DNA from: JAACFF01 sp963807975
Lineage (GTDB): Bacteria; Chloroflexota; Anaerolineae; Promineifilales; Promineifilaceae
Assembly (NCBI GenBank): GCA_963807975.1
Contig: CAWEDV010000001.1
Coordinates: 2,232,001-2,296,000, forward strand
Length of the DNA: 64,000 nucleotides
Direction of reading: 5' to 3'
Under the pieces are notes generated by a model. It was not told where the DNA came from. It worked only from the letters and a program-made list of their open reading frames with translations, and did not search any database. This document shows, one piece after another, positions 52,997 through 60,717 of this stretch; positions within the stretch are counted from its first letter, which is position 1, and each line of letters opens with the position of its first letter. The position numbers and the translations under genes were made by a program.

Positions 52997-53272
52997 TTAG
53001 CCTATACCGCCGGCAATTGAAGGAATGATCATTAAAGTGTCGTCCTCAGAGACGGCCGTATCAGGCCCATCCAGCTGGCGGATATCTTCCTTATTAAGAT
53101 AGACATTGACAAAACTACGTAGATTATCACCCTCAAAGAGGTGCTGGCGCAAGTCAGGATAATGGGTCGTCAGATCATCCAAAGCAGCGCCAACGGTGTC
53201 ACCGTTGACCGCTATTTTCGTTTGCCCCGCCACATAAGGACGCAAAGGGGTTGGTATGTGAATTGTGCTCAC
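52997..53272 (-). CDS. CysO/MoaD/ThiS-type ubiquitin-like sulfur carrier with GG-IG tail
   Basis: A 91-residue beta-grasp protein (IHIPTPLRPYVAGQTKI, VNVYLNKEDIRQLDG, DDTLMIIPSIAGG). Its C-terminus is SIAGGIG: two residues follow the conserved Gly-Gly, while CysO and MoaD normally end at GG. The start codon overlaps the stop of the Mec gene by 4 bases. After trimming, the Gly could be adenylated by the MoeZ-like protein, made a thiocarboxylate, and used by CysM for cysteine synthesis. Confidence 0.88.
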   Translation of the reverse strand: MSTIHIPTPLRPYVAGQTKIAVNGDTVGAALDDLTTHYPDLRQHLFEGDNLRSFVNVYLNKEDIRQLDGPDTAVSEDDTLMIIPSIAGGIG

Positions 53273-53715
53273 TGTTTAATCTCCAATAAGGTTTCTTCTA
53301 TATTTTCTTCAACAAAGCCGGACCGGTCAGTTCGCAGTTGCCAGGATCGGCTGGCTGCCGGCCTGCCGTCTCTGATCTCGGCTATCAAGTAGGAATAACC
53401 GGGCCATGCAGCCCAGGCCAGGTCACGAGGTGAGGCGGCAGGGGGGTGGTCTGGGTGGCTGTGAAAGACGCCAATGACGCCGCGATCATCATCCAGCGCT
53501 TCCATTTCTACATCGCGCCAATCATCTTCGGCGATGCGAAAGCGGGTTCGCTTTGTTTCCTCATCAGGCCAGACATTGGGCAGTGGGCGTACGGCCGTGA
53601 CAACGTTAACCCCATTTTCGACAGTGCCCAGCAGCAGGCCGCACCCTTCATAGGGATATGAAGCCGCGCCGTGCTCCTGTATTTGGTCTATCAAGTTTTT
53701 TGTGATAACTAGCAT
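53269..53715 (-). CDS. Mec/JAMM-type metalloprotease (M67)
   Basis: A 148-residue JAB/MPN+ protein with a complete zinc site: Glu in YPYEGCGLLLG near 22-32 and HSHPDHPPAASPRD near 85-98 (HxHx(10)D form). In M. tuberculosis, Mec releases cysteine from the CysO-cysteine adduct; other JAMM proteins of this type trim extra residues from sulfur carriers. Both activities would be useful here because the carrier has a GG-IG end. It overlaps the CysM stop by one base and cysO by four. Confidence 0.92.
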   Translation of the reverse strand: MLVITKNLIDQIQEHGAASYPYEGCGLLLGTVENGVNVVTAVRPLPNVWPDEETKRTRFRIAEDDWRDVEMEALDDDRGVIGVFHSHPDHPPAASPRDLAWAAWPGYSYLIAEIRDGRPAASRSWQLRTDRSGFVEENIEETLLEIKQ

Positions 53716-54671
53716 CAGTCAACTGTAGTCCAGAAATCTTCACTGAGATACTTCATGCCCCCGTCGGGCAGCACCGTCACCATGACCCCTTCATCCAGCG
53801 TGCGCGCCAACTGCACGGCGCTGTGCACGGCCGCCCCCGCGGAAACGCCGACGAAAACGCCCTCGCTGCGGGCTAGGAAACGAGCCATGTCGCGCGCTTC
53901 ATCAGTGCTGGCTATCAGGATCTCGTCGGCTAAGGATTCATCATAAATAGAAGGCCTGATTGCCGTCTGCATATGCTTCCAGCCCTCAATGCCATTGAGC
54001 GGGCTATCAGGCTGGCCGACAGCGGAGCGGATCGCCGGATTAAACTCTTTTAAACGGCGCGTCGTACCAGTGAAAGTACCCCCTGTCCCCGCGCCGGCCA
54101 CGAAATGGGTGATCGCCCCGCCTGTCTGCCACCAAATTTCATTAGCCGTCGTGTGATAGTGTGCCAGCCAATTAGCTTCATTGTTATACTGGTTGGTGTA
54201 GAAAAGCGTGGGATCGCCGGCTGCCATCCGCTGAGCCTTGAGCAGGGCGCCGTCCATGCCCTCCAGCGGATCGGTCAGTATCAGCTCAGCGCCATAGGCA
54301 CGTAGAATCGCTTTTCGCTCCGGGCTGACATTGTCGGGAGCGACCAGTTTGACGCCGTAGCCGCGGGCGGCGCCCAACATCGCAAAAGCGATGCCAGTGT
54401 TGCCCGAGGTTGAGTCAAAAATCGTCATCCCGGGACGCAGGAGTCCCTTCGCTTCGGCCGTACGTATAATATTCAAAGCGGCGCGGTCTTTCACCGAACC
54501 ACCGGGATTGAACCACTCGGCCTTGGCCAAGAGGCTGACGCCAGGAGCCAGGCCATAGGCGACTGCCGTACGATCTAGATTTAATAAAGGTGTATTTCCA
54601 ATTTGACCTTCCACGCTTTGGGACGCGAGACGAGGATTGGTCTGGATCGGTTTTTCTATTGTCTGCAACAT
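53715..54671 (-). CDS. cysM: CysM-type PLP-dependent cysteine synthase
   Basis: A 318-residue fold-type II PLP enzyme: IGNTPLLNLDR, AEWFNPGGSVKDRAA with PLP Lys, FDSTSGNTGIAFAMLGAARGYG, GAGTGGTFTGTTRRL (phosphate loop) and VSAGAAVHSA. It condenses an activated serine (O-phosphoserine or O-acetylserine) with a sulfur donor. The operon with mec, cysO and moeZ indicates the thiocarboxylate of CysO as donor, as in M. tuberculosis CysM. It is the first gene of the operon, behind a ~275-nt leader with an internal terminator. Confidence 0.92.
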   Translation of the reverse strand: MLQTIEKPIQTNPRLASQSVEGQIGNTPLLNLDRTAVAYGLAPGVSLLAKAEWFNPGGSVKDRAALNIIRTAEAKGLLRPGMTIFDSTSGNTGIAFAMLGAARGYGVKLVAPDNVSPERKAILRAYGAELILTDPLEGMDGALLKAQRMAAGDPTLFYTNQYNNEANWLAHYHTTANEIWWQTGGAITHFVAGAGTGGTFTGTTRRLKEFNPAIRSAVGQPDSPLNGIEGWKHMQTAIRPSIYDESLADEILIASTDEARDMARFLARSEGVFVGVSAGAAVHSAVQLARTLDEGVMVTVLPDGGMKYLSEDFWTTVD

Positions 54672-54737
54672 GGCTTCTTCAGTTCCTAAAACAATTGGTT
54701 TTCAATCTTCATGGGCTGGTAATCGCCCATTAACAGC

Positions 54738-54815
54738 AAAAAACGGTCGCAATATCACTAGAATACAGCACCGGCGAGCAATTATTTATTGCATCGCGAG
54801 AGTGATTGCCACCGT
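54738..54815 (-). promoter_or_regulatory. attenuator terminator in the cysM leader
   Basis: Read on the minus strand, ACGGTGGCAATCACT (plus 54801-54815) pairs with AGTGATATTGCGACCGT (plus 54743-54759) with one mismatch and a 2-nt bulge. The pair encloses a second hairpin (GCGATGCAAT, then ATTGCTCGC), and six T follow (plus 54738-54743). Upstream another hairpin (plus 54837-54870, outer arms GTATGA/TCATAC) is available. The arrangement resembles a riboswitch or T-box leader; the specific class is not established. Confidence 0.55.
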
Positions 54816-54953
54816 TCCTTAAACCGATTATTTCAGGTATGAGACGGAGGCTAGCACCCTCGCTTCATACACCTGCAATGTTGCCAAATCATAGTTATCC
54901 CATCAGATTGATAAATGTTATGATAAAAGATGATTAATCTCTATCTACACGAC

Positions 54954-54982
54954 AGTATAGCATGCGCATTTCCGCAATCCAA
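54954..54982 (-). promoter_or_regulatory. predicted promoter of cysM-mec-cysO-moeZ operon
   Basis: On the minus strand TTGGAT (plus 54977-54982), a 17-nt spacer, and TATACT (plus 54954-54959) preceded by TGC (extended -10). Predicted start near 54947, giving a leader of about 275 nt to ATG 54671. Confidence 0.6.
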
Positions 54983-55111
54983 ATTTTGTTATGATCCATA
55001 GATGGGCTAATTCTGCTGATTCTTACTGCTTTGCTGTTTTCCTGGCAACTTAGTTTTGATAATTGCCGCCAGTATTTGATAGAGCTCCCGGGAAAATGAT
55101 GAAAATCTGAA

Positions 55112-55995
55112 CTAGGTACCGATGCAAAATTCCTTCAGTGCTCTCAATGTGTCGTCAAAACGATCAGGGTTATATTTGAAGAGATTGGTACCCTGTTGCC
55201 TCCTTGCCGATAGATAGCCGGTGGCGGTGAGATGTGCTAAGTGTCGCGAGGCGGCGGACTGGCTCAGTTCCAGTTGAGCAACTATCTTCGGTGTACCCAG
55301 TTCCCCTTCTTTGCCCGGCAGTTCCAGGATGAGCAGGCGCGTGTCGTTGGCCAAGGCATTGAGGCGCATGAGCAGTTCAGAGCGATTCAGGGCCGTTACC
55401 CCTGAAAAGTCGCGTGAATCGAAGGCCGTAATTGAGGCTTAAAGAAGGGGCAGGCTCTCTTCCCACTTCTAAGCAAGGGTCTGCTCCCACATTTCGCGGA
55501 GGTGAGAGATGGTCATGTCCTTTCTGGCTGGCGGATCGTTCAACCAGCTGTGCATCGCTTCCCAAAAGAAGCGGTCGTAAGGTTTCCCCTTGCGCCGAAA
55601 TACCCCTCAACCAGTGACAAATAGGCGGACCGATCAGCCAACAACTCGTTCGCAGTGTATACGTCACCACCGACTGTTTTGCTCATATCAGGTAGCTAGA
55701 ACTACAGAGCGCGATCGCGCATGGTTATGCCATCCCGCGCCGCAAGATCATCTACCCATTGGGGGAAACTGGACCAGGGTGCATCGGCGAGATTTACATG
55801 CGCATCTTGAACAACCAGACTATTCTCTCGCAGCCGCTCCGGGGACAAAGAGTCCGCGGTTCGATACACCTACTCACTCAATCCAGAGAAATCTCCAGCC
55901 ATATCGAGCAGCGAAAGACTTCCGATAGCACTATAGCCTGGTTCAAGCGAGAAGGTGACTTTAACTTTCTTTTGGGGCGCAATTATTTCTGTCAT
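55112..55995 (-). pseudogene. ArsR-type regulator with long N-terminal domain, five nonsense codons and one frameshift
   Basis: Start ATG 55995 with AAAGGAGT upstream. One protein of ~294 residues can be reconstructed: PQKKVKVTFSLEPGYSAIGS, then a stop TAG at 55870-55872, VYRTADSLSPERLRENSL, WSSFPQWVDDLAARDGIT, TAG at 55702-55704 and 55696-55698, YTANELLADRSAYLSLVEGY, a 1-base deletion near 55591, YDRFFWEAMHSWLNDPPARK, TAG at 55469-55471, KWEESLPLL, TAA at 55439-55441, DFSGVTALNRSELL, then the intact winged helix (LNALANDTRLLILEL, ELGTPKIVAQLELSQSAASRHLAHLTATGYLSARR split by motif). The last 85 codons stay open from an ATG at 55369 and could still give a free DNA-binding domain. Operator-like repeats lie upstream. 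Confidence 0.8.
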
Positions 55996-56020
55996 TGGCG
56001 ACTCCTTTAATTCCAAATAC

Positions 56021-56119
56021 TGCCGGTTTACCCGGTCAACCGGGTACAGTGAATAGATCACGCCCTATATCACCCTAGTTTGTCAAGCTTTTATTGCGGT
56101 GTACCGGGTAAACCGGGTA
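56021..56119. promoter_or_regulatory. ACCGGGT operator array upstream of the ArsR-type pseudogene
   Basis: A perfect dyad ACCCGGT-CA-ACCGGGT (56030-56045) is flanked by GGTTTACCCGGT (56025-56036). About 60 bp further, ACCGGGT-AA-ACCGGGT (56103-56118) gives the reverse of that extended half-site (ACCGGGTAAACC). A TTGACA (minus strand, near plus 56076) lies between them. The layout suits an autoregulated regulator binding on both sides of its promoter. Confidence 0.6.
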
Positions 56120-56200
56120 TTGTTGACAATCATCAACAAGGTGTCGTGATTTCTTACCGGATTTAGCTACTGATTATTAAACGGCCGTGTTGGGGGTGAA

Positions 56201-56959
56201 TTACTGCAGGCTCGCTTGAATGGCCGTGCCTGCAGAATAGACGATGAGCATTTGTCCTGGGCCGTAGGTCAGCCAGATGAGATCGTGGATCATGGGGAAG
56301 TCAAGATCATTAAACCAATTGCCACCGATCAATGTGTCACTGAATAAAAAGAGGGCGGCACCAATGACCAAAGGCCAGAACGAGAACTCCTGCACGGCTA
56401 ATCCTGTGGCGACGCCGGCGGTGGTCGCCAACAAAAGCGCATAGGGCAGGACAATCCACTTCAGCGAGCTAACCTTTGCTCCGCGAAAGACAACGAAGGT
56501 CCAGCCCAAAAAACCCACCAACCACCAGACCAGAAGAGCGCCCAAACGCGCCCCAACAGCGGTCAAACCCAATGTGCTGCCCAAACCCCAGATGGCGGGA
56601 ATGTAAAAAAGGTGCCCAACGGCGAAGGCGCCAATGCCGCCCAACTGGGATTTACGACCGGAGATAAACACTTTGGCTAAAGATAGATCGCCAATGAAGC
56701 CAAAGCTCATGCCCAGGCTGATCAGGAGTGCGTAAGTCGCGGTCGCGTAATCGCGGCTGATGAAGGCCCCGCTGAATCCGGCAGTGACCAAAACGGCGGA
56801 AGAGGCCAGACGCGTCCAGGCGGGCATGCGGCGTCCCTCTTTGTTCTTGCCCAAAACAAAGCCGCCAAATAATAGGAGAGCCCAGAGCAGTAATAGAAGC
56901 GAGAGCCAGGTTTGCTGTGCGGGGTTGTTGAGATAGGTAAACAAATGGTTCTCCTTCAA
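56201..56959 (-). CDS. YhhN/TMEM86-family membrane protein (lysoplasmalogenase-like)
   Basis: A 252-residue protein with about eight helices. Family motifs: MSFGFIGDLSLA near 83-94 (the GD pair), FAVGHLFYIPAI near 112-123 and ALFLFSDTLIGGNWF near 205-219, ending with a helix carrying YGPGQMLIVYS. Characterised YhhN/TMEM86 proteins hydrolyse lysoplasmalogen or lysophospholipid headgroup bonds within the membrane; activity here is inferred from family only. Divergent from recD2. Confidence 0.8.
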   Translation of the reverse strand: MKENHLFTYLNNPAQQTWLSLLLLLWALLLFGGFVLGKNKEGRRMPAWTRLASSAVLVTAGFSGAFISRDYATATYALLISLGMSFGFIGDLSLAKVFISGRKSQLGGIGAFAVGHLFYIPAIWGLGSTLGLTAVGARLGALLVWWLVGFLGWTFVVFRGAKVSSLKWIVLPYALLLATTAGVATGLAVQEFSFWPLVIGAALFLFSDTLIGGNWFNDLDFPMIHDLIWLTYGPGQMLIVYSAGTAIQASLQ

Positions 56960-57063
56960 GCTGCCAGCTTTCCATATGCTGAGATACTTGGATTATCCAA
57001 CGAACAGAGATGACTGTCACCCTTCAGGTGACGTTCACCCTTTTTCTGAGCTAGAATACACCT

Positions 57064-59310
57064 ATGGCTGAACACACGCAGATCAGCGGGTCCGTGGAAC
57101 GGATCACATACTACAACGCCGAAAACGGCTACTCCGTCATCCGCCTCAAACCAGACACGCGGGGCATGCTTCCTTTTAAATATGCCGGCGGGCGCGAGGC
57201 GCTGATTACCGTTGTGGGCAACCTGCCCGAAGTGAACCCTGGTGAATGGTTGAAGTTAACGGGCAAGTGGACCAGCCACACCAAGCACGGCCGTCAATTC
57301 CAGGCCGAGCAGTGTGAGCAGTCACTTCCGGCAACCACGGAAGGCATCAAGCGTTATCTCGGTTCGGGCCTCATTCGCGGCATCGGCCCGGTAATGGCGG
57401 AGCGGATTGTGGATACCTTTGGCGACCATACGCTGGATGTCATCGACCATGATCCTGCCCGCCTCCGTGAAGTCTTAGGCATTGGCAATAAGCGGGTGGG
57501 CAGCATCGCCAAGTCCTGGGATGAACAGCGGGCGATCAAGGATGTGATGATCTTCCTGCAGTCGCACGGCGTTTCTACCAACCTCGCCGTGAAAATCTAT
57601 AAAAAGTATGGGAATGATTCGCTGCAGATTGTGCGCAAGACGCCTTACCGCATGGTCAACGACGTCTACGGCATCGGTTTCAAAACGGCAGATAAGATCG
57701 CCCGGGCCATGGGCCTGGCCCATGACGACCCCAACCGCATCGAGGCCGGCGTAGCCTACACGCTCAACCGCATGGCCGAAGACGGGCATGTCTATATGCC
57801 CCAGGAAGATTTGGAACCGGAAGCGGCCGAAATTCTGGAACTAGAAGCGGACAAGGTCATGGCCGTCATCGACCAGCTGGAAAGCAGCGATTTTATCAAG
57901 CGTGAAACCCTCACCTATGAAATAGAGGGCGGAGAAAGCACTGTTGCCGAGGAGCGGGCAGTCTACCTCATGCCCCTTTATTACTCGGAGATCGGCGTCA
58001 CTAACCGCGTGCGCGATCTAGTCAACAATCGGGCCAGCCGTTTGCAGCGCTTGCGTCACATTAGCGCAAGGGATGTCGTGGCGCTGTCCGCCGGCAGCAG
58101 TCAGGAGCCGGTCCGCCTGGTGGAACAGCAGGTCGAGGCGATCCAAACGGCCGTTACCAATAAGGTCACGGTCCTCACCGGCGGACCGGGTACGGGGAAG
58201 ACAACGACCTTACGCGCCCTGCTCGATTTATTGGATCAATATCTGATTTCTTATGTCCTCGCCTCGCCGACGGGACGTGCCGCCAAGCGTCTGGCGGAAA
58301 CGACAGGTCGCGAAGCGAAGACGATCCACCGCCTGCTGGAATTCAATCCAGGTGAAGGATTCGGCCGTGACGATTCCAATCCGCTAAATGCGGATATGAT
58401 CATCATCGACGAGGCCTCCATGCTCGATCTGGCCCTGGCCAACAATCTGTTCAAAGCGATTCGATCAGACAATCATGTACTGCTCGTGGGCGACATCGAC
58501 CAGCTGCCTTCCGTGGGCGCAGGCGATGTATTAGGCGATCTGATTGGCTCAGGAAAAACGGCCGTCGTGCGCCTGCAGACGATATTCCGCCAGGCTGAGG
58601 GATCGTTGATCATCCACAACGCGCACCGCATCAACCAGGGCTTGATGCCGGAAACGCGCCCAGACAGCAATGACTTCTTCCTTTTTGTAAAGCAAGAGCC
58701 TGAGGAAGTAGCGGAACTACTGGTAGATATCGTCAAGCGACGCATACCGCAGAAATTTGGCTTCGATCCTCTGGCCGATGTTCAAGTATTGAGCCCCATG
58801 TATAACGGCGCTGCCGGTGTGCGGCAGCTGAACTTGAATTTACAGGAAGCCTTAAACCCTGGTGGCAAGAAACCGGAACGGAGATTAGCCGGTCGTACCT
58901 TTCGCGTGGGTGATAAGGTAATGCAGACCGTCAATAATTACGACAAGAATGTCTTTAATGGCGATATCGGCCGTATCACCGCCCTCGATCCTGTCCAGCA
59001 AACCCTAACCATCAGTATCGACGGCGCGCCGGTTATCTATGATTTCCTGGAAGTGGATGAGTTGGTTCACGCCTTTGCCATCAGCGTACACAAAAGCCAG
59101 GGGGCTGAATATCCCTGTGTTGTTCTGCCTGTTGTTACCCAACATTATATGATGCTGCAGCGTAACCTGCTCTACACGGCCGTGACCCGCGCCAAGCGGC
59201 TGGTCATACTCGTTGGTACGCGCCGCGCCATCGCTATCGCGGTCAAGAACGACAAGGTCACCCGCCGCCATACAGCACTGGATTGGCGTCTGCAGCGGAG
59301 CAGCAAGTAA
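57064..59310 (+). CDS. recD2: RecD2-type ATP-dependent DNA helicase
   Basis: A 748-residue SF1 helicase of the RecD2 group: N-terminal OB-like region (GSVERITYYNAENGYSVIRL), helix-hairpin-helix repeats (YLGSGLIRGIGPVMAERIV, VYGIGFKTADKIAR), Walker A TGGPGTGKTTT near 380-390, motif II IIIDEASML, motif III LLVGDIDQLPSVGAGDVLGDL, and C-terminal motifs VHKSQGAEYPCVV and NLLYTAVTRAKRLVIL. RecD2 acts as a 5'-3' helicase in repair, without RecBC partners. Length matches the family (~720-750). Confidence 0.95.
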   Translation: MAEHTQISGSVERITYYNAENGYSVIRLKPDTRGMLPFKYAGGREALITVVGNLPEVNPGEWLKLTGKWTSHTKHGRQFQAEQCEQSLPATTEGIKRYLGSGLIRGIGPVMAERIVDTFGDHTLDVIDHDPARLREVLGIGNKRVGSIAKSWDEQRAIKDVMIFLQSHGVSTNLAVKIYKKYGNDSLQIVRKTPYRMVNDVYGIGFKTADKIARAMGLAHDDPNRIEAGVAYTLNRMAEDGHVYMPQEDLEPEAAEILELEADKVMAVIDQLESSDFIKRETLTYEIEGGESTVAEERAVYLMPLYYSEIGVTNRVRDLVNNRASRLQRLRHISARDVVALSAGSSQEPVRLVEQQVEAIQTAVTNKVTVLTGGPGTGKTTTLRALLDLLDQYLISYVLASPTGRAAKRLAETTGREAKTIHRLLEFNPGEGFGRDDSNPLNADMIIIDEASMLDLALANNLFKAIRSDNHVLLVGDIDQLPSVGAGDVLGDLIGSGKTAVVRLQTIFRQAEGSLIIHNAHRINQGLMPETRPDSNDFFLFVKQEPEEVAELLVDIVKRRIPQKFGFDPLADVQVLSPMYNGAAGVRQLNLNLQEALNPGGKKPERRLAGRTFRVGDKVMQTVNNYDKNVFNGDIGRITALDPVQQTLTISIDGAPVIYDFLEVDELVHAFAISVHKSQGAEYPCVVLPVVTQHYMMLQRNLLYTAVTRAKRLVILVGTRRAIAIAVKNDKVTRRHTALDWRLQRSSK

Positions 59311-59427
59311 TGAGTGGCAAGTGGCGAGTCATCGCAGTGACTATACATCGTCCGGAAACTATTCAGCCAACGGCATCTTGTTGTATGCCACAGACAGGTA
59401 TTCTCTCGACCAAGTTAGACATAATGT

Positions 59428-59456
59428 TTGTGAATTTATTTTAGTTATGGTAAACT
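59428..59456 (+). promoter_or_regulatory. predicted promoter of two-helix membrane protein gene
   Basis: TTGTGA (59428-59433), a 17-nt spacer, TAAACT (59451-59456). Its position 65 bases upstream of the ATG at 59521 is sensible. Confidence 0.5.
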
Positions 59457-59520
59457 AATTAGTGACAGAGGGGATGTCACTGAATGAAGTAGAAAGAAAA
59501 ATTCACAAGGTAGGTGACAT

Positions 59521-60555
59521 ATGGAATTAGTACGCAAGTACTGGCTTGTGGCAGCGGCGTTTATCGTGGGCCTGATCATTGGCCTCATATTCGCTTGGTT
59601 AATTTGGCCCGTGGAGTGGACGGACGCAACACCGGCCCAGCTAAGTGAGCCATATCAAGAAGCATGGGTAAGTATGACCGCGGAGCTGTATTCATTAAAC
59701 GGCAACGCGGAAATGGTAAATCAATCCTTAAGTGGTTGGGGCGGTGAAGCCGTCGCCTGTGAAGTCGCTGCGGTTACGGCCGACCCGGCCGCGCGTGCGC
59801 GTCTGGAAGCGGTGGCTGCCGTGGTTAATCCTGCCGGATGTGCTGCCATATTGGCAGATACTACCGCCGAAGAAGGGGGCGGAGGCAGCAGCACGCTGCT
59901 CGTCGTGCTGGGCTTGTTATTTGCCCTGGCTCTGCTCGTGATATTGATCTTCTGGGTCCTTAACCGGCGCAATGCGGCTGCCGGCCAGCCACAGCGCCAG
60001 GATCCTTCTTACGAGGAAGTGCCTGGACAAACCCAGACCGCTGTGGCTGAACCGGAAGATGATGTAACAGCTGTGGCCATTGCTCGCTTCCATACCACTT
60101 ACTCGCGCGGTCATGATGCCTTCGACGAATCTTTTAGCATCGAGAACAGCAACGCCGAATTCCTGGGCGAGTGCGGCGTGGGCATCGCCGAATCATTAGG
60201 CACAGATCTACCCAAGAATGTGACCGCTCTGGAGATCTGGTTGTTCGATAAAAGCGACATCCGTACGATCACCAAGGTGGTCATGAGCGATCATGCATAC
60301 TTCGACGACGCGCTGAAGGCCAAGCTGGCCCCTAAAGGTGAACCAGTGCTGGCCCGTGAAACTGAGACCATCGTCCTGGAAACCGCCTCGCTGATTATCA
60401 ATGCCGAGATAACGGAGATGGACTATGGCACAGACAGCGCACTGCCAGCCAAGGCCAGCTTCGATCGCATCACGATAAGCTTATCTGTCTGGTCGAAGGA
60501 AGGATCCCTATCACAATCCATGGAACCCAACTTAGACGACATGATGGAAATCTAA
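59521..60555 (+). CDS. membrane protein with two helices and a conserved C-terminal domain, unknown function
   Basis: A 344-residue protein: N-terminal helix (~8-28), an extracytoplasmic ~90-residue helical domain, a Gly-rich hinge, a second helix (~124-144), then a ~190-residue cytoplasmic domain. The latter has AIARFHTTYSRGHDAFDESFSIE, FLGECGVGIAESLG, ALEIWLFDKSDIRTITKVVMS and FDRITISLSVW. I associate this architecture with conserved Chloroflexi proteins but know no function. AAGGTGACAT precedes the ATG; a strong terminator follows. Confidence 0.7.
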   Translation: MELVRKYWLVAAAFIVGLIIGLIFAWLIWPVEWTDATPAQLSEPYQEAWVSMTAELYSLNGNAEMVNQSLSGWGGEAVACEVAAVTADPAARARLEAVAAVVNPAGCAAILADTTAEEGGGGSSTLLVVLGLLFALALLVILIFWVLNRRNAAAGQPQRQDPSYEEVPGQTQTAVAEPEDDVTAVAIARFHTTYSRGHDAFDESFSIENSNAEFLGECGVGIAESLGTDLPKNVTALEIWLFDKSDIRTITKVVMSDHAYFDDALKAKLAPKGEPVLARETETIVLETASLIINAEITEMDYGTDSALPAKASFDRITISLSVWSKEGSLSQSMEPNLDDMMEI

Positions 60556-60572
60556 TTCAATACTGGAAACCA

Positions 60573-60604
60573 AAGCCCCGGCTGGGAATTGCCGGGGCTT
60601 TTTT
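60573..60604 (+). terminator. intrinsic terminator
   Basis: AAGCCCCGGC (60573-60582) and GCCGGGGCTT (60591-60600), 8-nt loop, then TTTT. It ends the membrane protein transcript. Confidence 0.92.
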
Positions 60605-60717
60605 GATCCACATCAATTGACTAGTCACTCCCGCGCCAATGGGAATCTATCTACTCATTTCCCTGAAGCTCTAGAACTCAATCAAGTGCCGTATCTTGCT
60701 CCGTAGGACATCAAAGC

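Noticed and set aside
55439..55872. Amber (TAG) read-through or recoding, because most in-frame stops in broken genes are TAG
   Set aside because: Intact genes in the window also end in TAG (for example ftcD at 12801-12803), one stop is TAA, and a frameshift and C-terminal losses accompany the stops; ordinary decay is simpler.
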